NCBI RefSeq assembly: GCF_009811795.1
Contig: NZ_BLJE01000001.1
Span: forward strand, 124,001 to 188,000
Origin: Litoreibacter roseus
Lineage (GTDB): Bacteria > Pseudomonadota > Alphaproteobacteria > Rhodobacterales > Rhodobacteraceae
Reading direction: 5' to 3'
Length of the DNA: 64,000 nucleotides
Shown: positions 15,145 through 24,285 of the stretch, in pieces
Layout: each line of letters begins with the position of its first letter
Position numbering within the stretch: the first letter of the stretch is position 1
The notes under the pieces: model-generated
Database searches by the model: none
Seen by the model: the letters and a program-made list of their open reading frames with translations, nothing else
Told to the model about the DNA's origin: nothing
Made by a program: the position numbers and the translations under genes

Positions 15145-17884
15145 GCGGGACATCAAGTTTGACAACCGGCTCTGACGCGGTCTCCATCACGTCACGCACA
15201 ATCTTGACGGTTTCGTCGACCGCATCTTCCGGCACCTCGAAAATCAATTCGTCATGGACCTGCAGAAGCATTTTTGCAGGCAAGTCCTTGATAGCATCAG
15301 GCATCCGGATCATCGCGCGCCGAATGACATCTGCTGCCGTTCCTTGAATTGGCGCGTTGATCGCCGCGCGGCGTGCAAACCCCGCATGCGGACCTTTTGC
15401 ATTGATTTCGGGCGTGTTTATTTTCCGCCCGAAGAGGGTTTGCACGTATTCCCGCTCTTTCGCGAATGCGATCGTATCGTCCATATAGGCGCGAATGCCC
15501 GGAAAGCGCTCAAAGTAGCGGTCGATAAACCCTTGCGCTTCTTCACGCGGGATCCGCAAATTACGAGCCAGTCCAAAGCCGGAAATTCCGTAGATCACAC
15601 CGAAGTTGATGGCTTTAGCCTTACGGCGCACGTCCGGCGTCATATCCTCCAGCGCGACGTCAAACATTTCGGACGCAGTCATCGCATGGATGTCGATCCC
15701 GTCTTTGAAAGCTTTCTTCAGTGCCGGGATATCTGCGATATGCGCCAGAATACGCAATTCGATCTGCGAGTAATCGAGTGAGACGAGTAAGTTACCTTCA
15801 TCGGCCACAAAGGCTTCCCGGATCCGACGGCCTTCTTCGGTACGGATCGGGATGTTCTGCAAGTTGGGATCGGTCGAGGCGAGCCGCCCGGTGTTCGCCC
15901 CGGCAATGGAATAGGACGTATGCACCCGGCCGGTATATTGGTTGATGTGATCCTGCAGGGCATCGGTATAGGTCGATTTCAGCTTTGACAGTTGACGCCA
16001 GTCCAGAACGCGCCGCGGCATCTCGTGCTCGGTTGCCAAGTCTTCCAGAATATCGGCGCCGGTTCCGTATGCACCGGTCTTGCCTTTCTTGCCGCCCGGA
16101 AGCTCTAGGCGGTCGAACAAAATCTCCCCCAGTTGCTTTGGTGAACCCACGTTGAAGGATCCCCCTGCAAGTTCGTGGATCTCATCTTCCAATGCGGCCA
16201 TTTTCTGGGAAAAAGCATTCGACATACGCGAGAGTGTATCGCGATCCACTTTGATGCCATTCCGCTCCATCTGCGCAAGAACCGGAACAAGCGGTCGTTC
16301 GAGTGTTTCGTAAACTGTCGTGACCTGCTTTTGATGCAAAAGCGGCTTGAACAGATGCCAAAGCCGCAAGGTGACATCGGCATCCTCGGCGGCGTAGGGC
16401 ACGGCCTTGTCAACTGGCACGCGGTCGAAGGTGATGGCCGACTTTCCAGTACCCAGCAGCGATTTTATCGGAATGGGCGTGTGGCCTAGATAGCGTTCGC
16501 TGAGTGCATCCATGGAATGGTTATGCAGCCCGGCATGAAGGGCATAGCTAAGAAGCATCGTGTCGTCGATTGGCGCGACGGTGATGTCGTAATGCGAAAA
16601 AATCTTGGCGTCGTACTTCATGTTCTGTCCGATTTTCAGAACACTTGGGTCTTCCAACACCGGCTTGAGCAGCTTGAGCGCCTCGTCGAAATCCATTTGT
16701 CCCTCGGACCGTTCTTCCGATCCGAAAAGGTCGTCGCCGCCTGCCTTGTGTGCCAAGGGAATGTAGCACGCATGCCCGGGCTCGACGCACAGGGATATGC
16801 CAACAAGATCAGCTTGCATCTCGTTCAGGCTCGTCGTTTCCGTATCCACGGCGACCCAGCCTCGCGCATAGATCCGGTCGATCCAGGATTGCAGATCTTC
16901 TGCGCTTCCGACGGCATCGTAAACAGCATCCTTCAGATCCGGCATCGACGGCGCGTCGACAGCGGTGGGTTCCGGTTCCGCAATAGCCGGAGCCTCTACG
17001 TCAAGCTTATCGGCGATCCTCTTGGTGAGGGTGCGAAACTCCATCTCCGCCAAAAATGACATGAGCTTGTCAGGGTCGGGATCTCGCACCTCCAGATCAT
17101 CCAATGTGAATGTCAGCGGTGTTTCACAATCCAACTGGACCAAGCGCTTCGAGAGCCGGATCTGATCGGCAAATTCCACCAGTGTTTGGCGCCTCTTGGG
17201 TTGCTTGATCTCTTCGGCGCGGTCCAAAAGTTCTTCAAGGGAGCCGTATTCGTTGATCAGAAGCGCCGCCGTTTTGACACCGATGCCCGGAGCACCCGGC
17301 ACATTGTCGACACTGTCGCCAGCCAAGGCCTGAACATCAACGACACGCTCCGGGCCAACCCCGAACTTGGCTTCCACACCTTCTGTGTCGATTGTCACGT
17401 TTTTCATGGCATCGAACATCTCGACACCATCACCGACAAGCTGCATCAGATCCTTGTCCGAACTGATGATCGTACAGCGACCACCCGCCGCCCTGGCATT
17501 GACCGCCAAGGTCGCGATCATATCGTCGGCTTCGAACCCTTCCATCTCTTCACACGCGATGTTGAACGCTTCGGTGGCCCGTCGGGTCAACGGGATCTGC
17601 GGTCGCAGGTCCTCGGGCATCGCATCGCGATTGGCTTTGTATTGATCGTAGATTTCATTGCGAAACGTGTGCGATCCCTTGTCAAAAATCACTGCGACAT
17701 GGGTCGGTGCATTGGAACCTGTGTTGCCGTCAACATAGCGCTGCAACATGTTGCAAAATCCGGAGACAGCGCCAACAGGTAGCCCGTCTGACTTGCGCGT
17801 TAACGGTGGTAAGGCATGGTAAGCCCTGAAGATAAACGCAGAGCCGTCGATCAAGTGAAGATGGTGACCTTTGCCGAAGCCCAT
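15098..17884 (-). CDS. polA: DNA polymerase I
   Basis: At 928 residues this is a full three-domain Pol I. The N-terminal 5'-3' exonuclease has LIDGSAFIFRAYHALPPL and EMEGFEADDMIATLA. The 3'-5' exonuclease appears intact, with VAVDTETTSLNEM carrying the Asp and Glu of motif I. The polymerase domain has motif A SLDYSQIELRILAHI, motif B region RKAKAINFGVIYGISGFGLA and motif C VHDELIFEVPEDA. It fills gaps in repair and replaces RNA primers. I chose ATG 17884 (MGFGKGHHLHL), preceded by a strong GGGGGA; the longer frame adds 16 residues. It is apparently monocistronic. Confidence 0.96.
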   Translation of the reverse strand: MGFGKGHHLHLIDGSAFIFRAYHALPPLTRKSDGLPVGAVSGFCNMLQRYVDGNTGSNAPTHVAVIFDKGSHTFRNEIYDQYKANRDAMPEDLRPQIPLTRRATEAFNIACEEMEGFEADDMIATLAVNARAAGGRCTIISSDKDLMQLVGDGVEMFDAMKNVTIDTEGVEAKFGVGPERVVDVQALAGDSVDNVPGAPGIGVKTAALLINEYGSLEELLDRAEEIKQPKRRQTLVEFADQIRLSKRLVQLDCETPLTFTLDDLEVRDPDPDKLMSFLAEMEFRTLTKRIADKLDVEAPAIAEPEPTAVDAPSMPDLKDAVYDAVGSAEDLQSWIDRIYARGWVAVDTETTSLNEMQADLVGISLCVEPGHACYIPLAHKAGGDDLFGSEERSEGQMDFDEALKLLKPVLEDPSVLKIGQNMKYDAKIFSHYDITVAPIDDTMLLSYALHAGLHNHSMDALSERYLGHTPIPIKSLLGTGKSAITFDRVPVDKAVPYAAEDADVTLRLWHLFKPLLHQKQVTTVYETLERPLVPVLAQMERNGIKVDRDTLSRMSNAFSQKMAALEDEIHELAGGSFNVGSPKQLGEILFDRLELPGGKKGKTGAYGTGADILEDLATEHEMPRRVLDWRQLSKLKSTYTDALQDHINQYTGRVHTSYSIAGANTGRLASTDPNLQNIPIRTEEGRRIREAFVADEGNLLVSLDYSQIELRILAHIADIPALKKAFKDGIDIHAMTASEMFDVALEDMTPDVRRKAKAINFGVIYGISGFGLARNLRIPREEAQGFIDRYFERFPGIRAYMDDTIAFAKEREYVQTLFGRKINTPEINAKGPHAGFARRAAINAPIQGTAADVIRRAMIRMPDAIKDLPAKMLLQVHDELIFEVPEDAVDETVKIVRDVMETASEPVVKLDVPLTVDAGQGKSWAEAH

Positions 17885-17993
17885 GCGATCCCCCAAGGCA
17901 GGTGTGAAAGTCACGTTTTCGCCCGAAGGCAAGAGCGGCGCAAGTCACTCCCGGTTAAATGACCATTAATCTGCGCGAGGTAGTTCAAAGCGC

Positions 17994-18743
17994 ATGAATG
18001 ACAGCGATTTCAAAATCGATCTTTCGACCGCGATGTCAGATGCAGCGAAGGCTCATGGCGCACTGGCCCAGATAGAGCTTGTTCGGATCGTCGACACAAT
18101 CCGCTCCAATGGTGCGCGGGTTTCGCTTGGCGCCGCGTTGCGTCTAATGGCGAAGGAGCCCGCAGAGGCTGAAATCGCGGCGGGGCTTTGCAAAAGGGCA
18201 GGGGCCGCCTTCGAGAACGCCGTGAAGATGCCGCTGACCGATGACGCCATCGACGGGATCGATCAGCCCGCGCTGAAATGGATGCGAAAAGTCTTTCGCA
18301 GCGATCCAAGCCAAGAGGCAAACTTACGAAGCTACGCCGAGCTCGTGCGCAAGCTGATTGATCCGGGCGATGCTGGGGAAGATGAGCAACGCAAGGCTAT
18401 CTTCGAACTTGCATTCTTTACACGAGATGTCTTCGCGCACAGTTTTCTATCGCTCTACGAAGCTCTTTACGGGGATCTGATTGAACAGCGCACTCAACGC
18501 GAACACACTGCGATCGAGACGACCGGAAAGGCCCATGAAGCCACTATAGAAATTGAACGCGTGACGCGGATGGTGCGCCTCATCTCGTTGAATGCATCGG
18601 TGGAAGCAGCGCGCGCTGGCGAAGCTGGTCGAGGATTTTCGATCATCGCGAGCGAGATCAAAACACTCTCAGACGAAATTGCTGCCGCGAGCGCCGATGT
18701 TCGGGATGGCATGACCGATTTGGTGCGACTGCTCGACGGCTGA
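17994..18743 (+). CDS. Soluble methyl-accepting chemotaxis-like signalling protein
   Basis: This 249-residue protein has no signal peptide or membrane segment. Near residues 195-230 it contains RLISLNASVEAARAGEAGRG followed by FSIIASEIKTLSDEI, the hairpin tip of chemoreceptor signalling domains that contacts CheA and CheW. The N-terminal half is helical and unlike known sensor domains. It is much shorter than a standard receptor, with only a short coiled coil around the tip. It lies divergent from polA with no chemotaxis genes nearby. It could be a cytoplasmic receptor, a decoy, or a signalling adaptor; the function is inferred from the tip only. Confidence 0.7.
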   Translation: MNDSDFKIDLSTAMSDAAKAHGALAQIELVRIVDTIRSNGARVSLGAALRLMAKEPAEAEIAAGLCKRAGAAFENAVKMPLTDDAIDGIDQPALKWMRKVFRSDPSQEANLRSYAELVRKLIDPGDAGEDEQRKAIFELAFFTRDVFAHSFLSLYEALYGDLIEQRTQREHTAIETTGKAHEATIEIERVTRMVRLISLNASVEAARAGEAGRGFSIIASEIKTLSDEIAAASADVRDGMTDLVRLLDG

Positions 18744-18784
18744 TGTTGACGCCGGTCTGCTGGCGATCACCGATCGGACTTGAG

Positions 18785-18964
18785 CTACACTTTACCTTCA
18801 AAATCGCGATGGATAATTTTCTTGTCGCAGTATCCGCACTCAACGAAGCCTTTGTCCCGCGGAATTTCGTACCAGACCCGGGGATGTCCAAGTGCGCCTT
18901 CACCGCCATCACAGGCCACACGGTAGCTGTCGACTATCTCGGTCTCGGGCGCATCAATCGGCAT
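18785..18964 (-). CDS. Zinc-ribbon microprotein, NDUFS6-like zinc-finger family
   Basis: This 59-residue frame runs from ATG at 18962-18964 to TAG at 18785. It begins [20 protein letters not shown] and continues [16 protein letters not shown], then [13 protein letters not shown]. The pattern C-DGG-x-GALGHPRV, then C-x-x-C, is that of the zinc-finger domain shared with the mitochondrial complex I subunit NDUFS6. The Cys, His and Cys-x2-Cys would hold one zinc. In alphaproteobacteria such proteins occur as free-standing genes, and a link to complex I assembly is plausible. It lies convergent with the chemoreceptor-like gene and upstream of nothing else obvious. Confidence 0.85.
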   Translation of the reverse strand: MPIDAPETEIVDSYRVACDGGEGALGHPRVWYEIPRDKGFVECGYCDKKIIHRDFEGKV

Positions 18965-19089
18965 GGTGTAGTCCTGTCTTGCAAACGGTATTTCACCGTA
19001 ATTGAGCTAGCGTGCCCTGCTCTGGCTCGCAAGGGATGATCTGATGAATTGGACAAGCAGGGTCCTTCAGTTTCACGAATTGATTTGGG

Positions 19090-19470
19090 CTATGCCTTGG
19101 CCAACATACGACCCAGACCACGACCTGCGAGAATGTGTATGTGCAAATGAGGAACTTCCTGCACACCATCGTTTCCTGCGTTGGAGATCAACCGATAGCC
19201 ATCACCATCCTCGCCCGGCTGAATTTTCTGGTCCGCGCAGATCTTTCCGACCATTCGGTTGAAATCTGCAATCTCGGCGTCGCTGGCCTCCAGCGCGAAA
19301 TGATCGAAACAGACGTAAGGACCCTTTGGGATAACGAGGATATGGATGGGCGCCTGAGGCGTGATATCACGAAACGCTAAGCTATGATCGCTCTCCATCA
19401 CGGTGTCGTTGGGAATTTCCCCCCGCAGAATTTTCGCAAACACGTTTTGGTCGTCGTATTGGTAGCCCAT
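19090..19470 (-). CDS. HIT-family nucleotide hydrolase/transferase
   Basis: The 126 residues match the histidine-triad family of purine nucleoside phosphoramidases. They include VFAKILRGEIPNDTVMESD near the start, LVIPKGPYVCFDHF in the middle, and the active-site triad HLHIHILAGR near residue 112. The start is the ATG at 19468-19470 (MGYQYDDQNVF); the longer frame adds 22 unrelated residues. It lies 10 bases downstream of the DUF5928 gene on the same strand and is probably cotranscribed. The physiological substrate in bacteria is usually not known. Confidence 0.9.
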   Translation of the reverse strand: MGYQYDDQNVFAKILRGEIPNDTVMESDHSLAFRDITPQAPIHILVIPKGPYVCFDHFALEASDAEIADFNRMVGKICADQKIQPGEDGDGYRLISNAGNDGVQEVPHLHIHILAGRGLGRMLAKA

Positions 19471-19480
19471 TGGCTTGCTC

Positions 19481-21058
19481 CTATTCAAAAAAGAGATAGT
19501 CGATATCCAAGATATTGCGCGCGGCATCCAACTCAATATTCAGAAAACGAGCCAGAGCCGTCGCATTTTCTGAAGCCGACCGGGTTTCGCCGATGCGCAT
19601 GAGATGGGCAAAGCCTTCATCGCGGATCGTGGCGATTTCATCCTCAAACGTTTGTCGAATTGGGGCGATGATGCCATTCACCACCTCGGGTGGCGTATTC
19701 TCGCGCGCCAACCCGATCCGCTGGGCATGTCCAAGAAGATACGCATCAGAGAAGTCGCACTCAATCTCAAGTATGTGTATCTCTGCACGGTCTCTCGCAA
19801 AATCCCGAAGCACTTCGATGTTGCTGGGATCAACGCAGATCAACAACTTGGACGTTTGATAGCTATCAAAGATAAGACGAAGAAGCGCGCGGTTGTGGCG
19901 TGTCCGCTTTGTCAGACTGGTTTCTATACCGCCAAGTTCGGGAAGCTCAGTGTCCTCTTCGTCGAAGATATATTCTAGACCGTTTACATGGGTTTCGTTG
20001 ATGATCCGATCTGCCAGCCGCTTTGCGACGTGCCATTTTTTGCATGTCAGAACCAGTAAGGTGCGCTCCCGCCCGATCTGAGCTTGGTCTTCCCAGATGC
20101 GCGGGGCAAAACGCAAACCGCGCCGTCCCCGTGTCGTCAGGAACTGAAACAGCGACTGCCCTTCATCCGAAATTCGGAAATCCTCCCGCCCGGATACATA
20201 AAGCTCGCCCAGTCGCGTTTTCAGATCTGCAGCCTGCGGTGAAATTTTCCGCGCGAAGAGAAATTTTTGACTCAGAAGCAAATCATAGTGATCGTTGTAG
20301 AACGTAACCGGCATGCCGTAGTCGCTAAACATCAGAAATGTCAGGGTGCGTCCTTCTATTTCACTGTCGGGCACGAGGTGACGGACCATAGTCTGAAAAA
20401 ACGTCTCATCGGGAATCCAGGTGGTCTTGAAGAATCGCATGACGTCTCGCCGGGACTTGGCGAATTCAAGGATCCATTCAACCGTGCGTCTCCTGAGACA
20501 CCACCACTGGGACCCGATCATAATCTGCAGATCTTCGGGTATCGCACGCCGCAATCCCAGTTTCTTTTGCACCTCAAGCGCGCCGTAGAACAAGGATGGG
20601 TTTTGTCGTTCATTGAAGACGTGCCGGTAAACAAGCCGGTCTTCCTTCAGCCCTGTCTTTATCCAGTTGGAAGAAAAGAAGTCGAAGCTTTCAATGTAGT
20701 CTACATCTGTCTCATCCAGAAACGTATGCGCATAGGCGGCGGATTTGATTGGCATGCAATCACCCGACAGCATGTAGAAATGCGTTGCCCGAGGGAAAGC
20801 TTCCACAGCGGCTTCAACCGCTCGCAGGCTCGCTTCGACCAGCGACCACGCGCCCCAACCGCAGCGCACACGGTTACGGACAAAGGTCACCGACGCATTT
20901 CCGGCAAGAGCCTCCTGAATCTCCGCGTAGGCATCTTTGTTGGCCCGGGCATCGAAATGTATAGAGATGTAGTCTCCAGCGGCGGTCAGACGCTGGGCTT
21001 GATCCACAATTGCCTTGGGGTCTTTATGACACAGCAAAATGAAGGCAATCTTTGCCAT
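19481..21058 (-). CDS. DUF5928 / core-2 I-branching-type glycosyltransferase (GT14-like)
   Basis: This 525-residue protein begins MAKIAFILLCHKDPKAIVDQ, the typical first strand of GT14-like transferases, followed by ISIHFDARANKDAY, ATHFYMLSGDCMPIKS and SQWWCLRRRTVEWIL. These match the core-2/I-branching beta-1,6-N-acetylglucosaminyltransferase fold. The C-terminal half (from about residue 290) matches DUF5928, known to me mainly from Rhodobacterales. It probably transfers a sugar onto a surface glycan in the cytoplasm. It diverges from a sulfotransferase gene and precedes a HIT gene by 10 bases. The pairing with a sulfotransferase suggests a modified exopolysaccharide. Confidence 0.8.
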   Translation of the reverse strand: MAKIAFILLCHKDPKAIVDQAQRLTAAGDYISIHFDARANKDAYAEIQEALAGNASVTFVRNRVRCGWGAWSLVEASLRAVEAAVEAFPRATHFYMLSGDCMPIKSAAYAHTFLDETDVDYIESFDFFSSNWIKTGLKEDRLVYRHVFNERQNPSLFYGALEVQKKLGLRRAIPEDLQIMIGSQWWCLRRRTVEWILEFAKSRRDVMRFFKTTWIPDETFFQTMVRHLVPDSEIEGRTLTFLMFSDYGMPVTFYNDHYDLLLSQKFLFARKISPQAADLKTRLGELYVSGREDFRISDEGQSLFQFLTTRGRRGLRFAPRIWEDQAQIGRERTLLVLTCKKWHVAKRLADRIINETHVNGLEYIFDEEDTELPELGGIETSLTKRTRHNRALLRLIFDSYQTSKLLICVDPSNIEVLRDFARDRAEIHILEIECDFSDAYLLGHAQRIGLARENTPPEVVNGIIAPIRQTFEDEIATIRDEGFAHLMRIGETRSASENATALARFLNIELDAARNILDIDYLFFE

Positions 21059-21198
21059 CTGGATCAGCGCCCCGGCCTTGGTCTATCAGTTTTCAGGTTT
21101 GTCTACATAACCTTAGGGATTGTTGAATAAACAGCCTCAATCGGTTTGGACAGACCCAAGTTTATGTGGGCGCGCGTCTGCGTGGGAAGGAGCGGTCG

Positions 21199-22017
21199 AT
21201 GGGGTTTCCCGGGACCTGGATGACGGAAAGCGAAAGCATGGTGTATCGGGTTGTGCCGAAATGCGCCTGCTCGACCATCGGTCAGATCATGTACTACTCC
21301 GACCACGGCAGTTTTTTCGATGGCGACATCCATGACGCATCCAACGGTTTGCATAAATGGGCCTTGGAAGACAGTCAGCCGCTGATCACCGACAATGTGC
21401 GGGCGCATCGCAGCTATGCATTTACATGTGTGCGCAACCCTTACGGTCGAATCCTGAGTTCGTTTTTTGACAAGATTTGCGGCATTCAGCGGAACGGCAA
21501 GCGATATCGTGGTAATCTGGTTCCGCTTATCATGCAGAAATACGGGGTTGAGGTTGGTGATCCTGAGAACGGATTTGAATTCGATCAGATCGCTTCATTT
21601 CGAAGGTTTCTGCTGTTTGCACGGGACACCATCCGCTGGCGGCGCCCGATGGAGCCGGATATTCACTGGTCCGCAATGTCCGGTCACATTTCGACTTTCA
21701 TTCTAAACGGCGGCACCTACGATACCATCTTTTTCACCGAGCATTTCAACGACGGAATGCAAACTGTCCTATCCTCCGTCGAAACACCTGTGCCGGTAGA
21801 GCTTGCCGAAATTCCGCGGTTCAACGAGTCCGAGGGTCATGGGCCGAAGCGAGCGCATCCGATCGAAGACTATTTCGACGATCTGTCCATGCATCTGGTC
21901 TATGAGATCTACAAACGAGACTTTCAGTTGTTCAAGTATGACGTCGAAAATCCTGGCAACAAAATGCCGTTAGGCGAGATTGATCTTGATGAGGTTCACG
22001 CAAAACTTGGTGAATGA
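21199..22017 (+). CDS. Sulfotransferase family 2-like protein
   Basis: The 272-residue product has a PAPS 5'-phosphosulfate motif, VVPKCACSTIGQIM (residues 18-31), and a 3'-phosphate motif, FTCVRNPYGRILSSFF. These are the two defining parts of the carbohydrate sulfotransferase fold. Such enzymes move sulfate from PAPS to hydroxyl groups on sugars. I chose the ATG at 21199, with GGAAGGAG six bases upstream; an earlier in-frame start adds 11 residues. It diverges from the DUF5928 glycosyltransferase, and a joint role in making a sulfated surface sugar is a reasonable inference. The acceptor is unknown. Confidence 0.8.
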   Translation: MGFPGTWMTESESMVYRVVPKCACSTIGQIMYYSDHGSFFDGDIHDASNGLHKWALEDSQPLITDNVRAHRSYAFTCVRNPYGRILSSFFDKICGIQRNGKRYRGNLVPLIMQKYGVEVGDPENGFEFDQIASFRRFLLFARDTIRWRRPMEPDIHWSAMSGHISTFILNGGTYDTIFFTEHFNDGMQTVLSSVETPVPVELAEIPRFNESEGHGPKRAHPIEDYFDDLSMHLVYEIYKRDFQLFKYDVENPGNKMPLGEIDLDEVHAKLGE

Positions 22018-22043
22018 AGGACGGAAGGCAGCCAACGTAGTGT

Positions 22044-23138
22044 TCAGACAAGTGCTTGCGTTGCTTGTTCTGTTTCCCGCCCATCAGGAAGGTCGCGACA
22101 GAGCCATGCGGAGATTTTCCAGAGTACAAACGTGATCAGGATACCCGCATAGCCGTCGATTGCGTAGTGCCACGCCAGATGGACCGAGCCGATTAGTATG
22201 ATGATCAGGAAGATCGTCATTACGATACCCGCCCATCTGCGGAAGCTGAATGCACCGATTGCCAGAAGGGTGGAGCTGGCCACATGCATGCTCGGCATGG
22301 CCGATATACCTTCGTTGGGCTCTGTTGGGCCCACATAGCTGTCCCAGAGCATTGTCTGTACGTCCAGCGCCCAGACGGGTGACGTTTGTGCAAAGGTGTT
22401 CAATGCGTCCATCAGCGGCACGTAGTCCGTCCCGTATCCCAGCCCCTCATAATAGACCGGCCCAGCAGATGCGAAAAGTGTCGCAAGTAGGTTTCCACCC
22501 ACGCCCCACGTCAGCAGAAGCGCGATAAGGAATGTCATCCGCGCCCGCTGATTTTTATGCGCAAACCATGCGACGAACATGAAAAAGTAGAGCAGGAAGA
22601 ACCATGCATGATATGCGACGTTCAAAGATGTTGTCATAAATGGTGTACCGAAGATTGGCATGAGCCATTCGTGCGGATATCGGCCAAAATGCATGGCCCG
22701 ATCAATTTCTGCGAAGGCTGGATCCCAGGAAAACGCGTCATACAACGGAATAATTGATTTGAAGTAGGCGAAGCATGCAAAGAAAACCAGCAGGCAGGCC
22801 ATTGCAAAAAGGCCGTTGAGCAGGCGCTGCCAGCTGCCGACAACCTTCCACAAGATGGATGCAAAAGCCGGAATGGGTTTTGCGGGACGATCAAAGATCG
22901 CCATCAAAATGAACGCGCGTATTGTCAGGATCACCAAAAAAAATGGGATCATGACGCCGCCGAGAACCGACAGCCTTTTCACGAAGGAGATATCGAATGC
23001 GATCCCCGTCGCGTTTTCAACAATCAAAGCGGCAAGGACGTGGACGACGATTAGTCCGACGAAGAAGCGATAGCGGTTGACCAGAACAAGTGGCTTACCC
23101 GCAGCAGACAAGGTGCCGCCCAATTCAACTACTGTCAT
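22044..23138 (-). CDS. PAP2-superfamily membrane phosphatase or inositol-phosphotransferase-like protein
   Basis: The 364-residue protein has seven or so membrane helices. Near the C-terminus it carries the PAP2 motifs SAMPSMHVASSTLLA and, further on, SVHLAWHYAIDGYAG, whose histidines are catalytic in lipid phosphatases and phosphotransferases. The long N-terminal membrane part resembles the inositolphosphotransferase Aur1/Ipt1-like branch. It would act on lipid-linked phosphates at the outer face of the inner membrane. It is convergent with the sulfotransferase gene (26 bases apart). The 157 bases upstream hold a weak hairpin (23242-23259) but no clear terminator. Confidence 0.78.
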   Translation of the reverse strand: MTVVELGGTLSAAGKPLVLVNRYRFFVGLIVVHVLAALIVENATGIAFDISFVKRLSVLGGVMIPFFLVILTIRAFILMAIFDRPAKPIPAFASILWKVVGSWQRLLNGLFAMACLLVFFACFAYFKSIIPLYDAFSWDPAFAEIDRAMHFGRYPHEWLMPIFGTPFMTTSLNVAYHAWFFLLYFFMFVAWFAHKNQRARMTFLIALLLTWGVGGNLLATLFASAGPVYYEGLGYGTDYVPLMDALNTFAQTSPVWALDVQTMLWDSYVGPTEPNEGISAMPSMHVASSTLLAIGAFSFRRWAGIVMTIFLIIILIGSVHLAWHYAIDGYAGILITFVLWKISAWLCRDLPDGRETEQATQALV

Positions 23139-23295
23139 GGATTTCGTCCCAATTAGCCACTAACTGCACCTTTGTTATCGCGAAACGTGGCGAGGATTGG
23201 GCATCGTCAGGACCTTTTGGAGCCCTCATAGCTGCAGCTCGTCAGGTATGTTGACCTGATGTGTTTATGAATTTTTTAGCATCTCTCGCGGTTGG

Positions 23296-24285
23296 CTAGA
23301 TCAGTCCTTCGGCCCGCAGCAATGCGAGCAGGTCGCTTTCGGGCCGGGGGCCGATGTGGGAAATGACTTCCGCAGCCATCAAGACACCCATTCTGCCACA
23401 AACCTCAATCGTCCTGTTTGTCGCCAAGCCGAACAGAAAGCCCGCCGCGAACTGATCGCCCGCGCCGGTCGCATCTACGGGTGTCACCCGTGTAACCGGA
23501 ACTTCCACTGTTTCGCTGTGCTGCTTCAGAATCACGGGATCTCCCGACCGGGTGCAGACAACCGTGTCGCAGGCGGATGCGGCGGCCGAGAGTGCGGCGT
23601 TCAGATCGTCCGTTTCATAAAGCGACAGCCATTCCGCCTCATTCCCGATGACCCAATCCATTGGCCCATCGATCAGCTTCTTGAAGTCTCCACGGTGACG
23701 ATCTACGCAGAACGGGTCGCTCAGCGTGATCCCGGGACGCCCGCCCCCGCTGCGGCAGGCCTGCGCTGCGGCTTCAAAAGCCTGTTTCCCGAGATCTTTA
23801 TCGAAGAGATAGCCTTCAAGAAAAAGGAAACGCGCTTTGCTCATGGCGGTAGTGTCCACGTCTCCGGGCGACAACTCGGCCGAGATGCCCAGATAGGTGT
23901 TCATGGACCGCTCGCCGTCGGGCGATACGAAGATCATCGAACGAGATGTTGGCAGTTCCCCACCATTCACGGGTGCATTGAGAAACGAGGTCCCCCCCAC
24001 TTCCATCGCGTTGGCATAGAATTGCCCCAGGGAGTCGTTCGCGACTCTGCCCGTGAATCCGCAGGCCAACCCAAGCTCGCCAAGACCGGCCAAAGAGTTT
24101 GCGACCGATCCGCCTGGGACCTCCCGCCGGTCGGACATCGCTGCATAAAGAACCTCGGCGCGGTCCCGTTCGACCAGCTGCATGATGCCTTTCTCGATCC
24201 CCATATGGCCGAGAAATGTGTCTGGGGCGTGGGAGATAACGTCGACAATCGCGTTGCCGATCCCAATAACGTCGTAGCTGCTCAT
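23296..24285 (-). CDS. Adenosine kinase / PfkB-family sugar kinase
   Basis: This 329-residue kinase shows the PfkB features: YDVIGIGNAIVDVISHA at the start, the glycine-rich REVPGGSVANSLAGLGELG (about 54-72) and the catalytic VTPVDATGAGDQFAAGFLFG with its Asp base (about 265-284). Alphaproteobacterial proteins of this type are annotated as adenosine kinases, making AMP from adenosine released when S-adenosylhomocysteine is broken down. Another nucleoside or sugar substrate cannot be ruled out. Its start overlaps the nth stop by 4 bases, so the two are cotranscribed. Confidence 0.87.
   Translation of the reverse strand: MSSYDVIGIGNAIVDVISHAPDTFLGHMGIEKGIMQLVERDRAEVLYAAMSDRREVPGGSVANSLAGLGELGLACGFTGRVANDSLGQFYANAMEVGGTSFLNAPVNGGELPTSRSMIFVSPDGERSMNTYLGISAELSPGDVDTTAMSKARFLFLEGYLFDKDLGKQAFEAAAQACRSGGGRPGITLSDPFCVDRHRGDFKKLIDGPMDWVIGNEAEWLSLYETDDLNAALSAAASACDTVVCTRSGDPVILKQHSETVEVPVTRVTPVDATGAGDQFAAGFLFGLATNRTIEVCGRMGVLMAAEVISHIGPRPESDLLALLRAEGLI

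Noticed and set aside
18743-19039. 98-codon plus-strand frame
   Set aside because: It is the reverse of the zinc-ribbon microprotein gene, which has a clear conserved pattern.
20267-21130. 287-codon plus-strand frame over the DUF5928 gene
   Set aside because: It is antisense to a gene with a clear family match and lacks a ribosome site.
23242-23259. TCAGGT/ACCTGA hairpin between the PAP2 and kinase genes
   Set aside because: Only 6 bp and with no T run on either strand; too weak to call a terminator.
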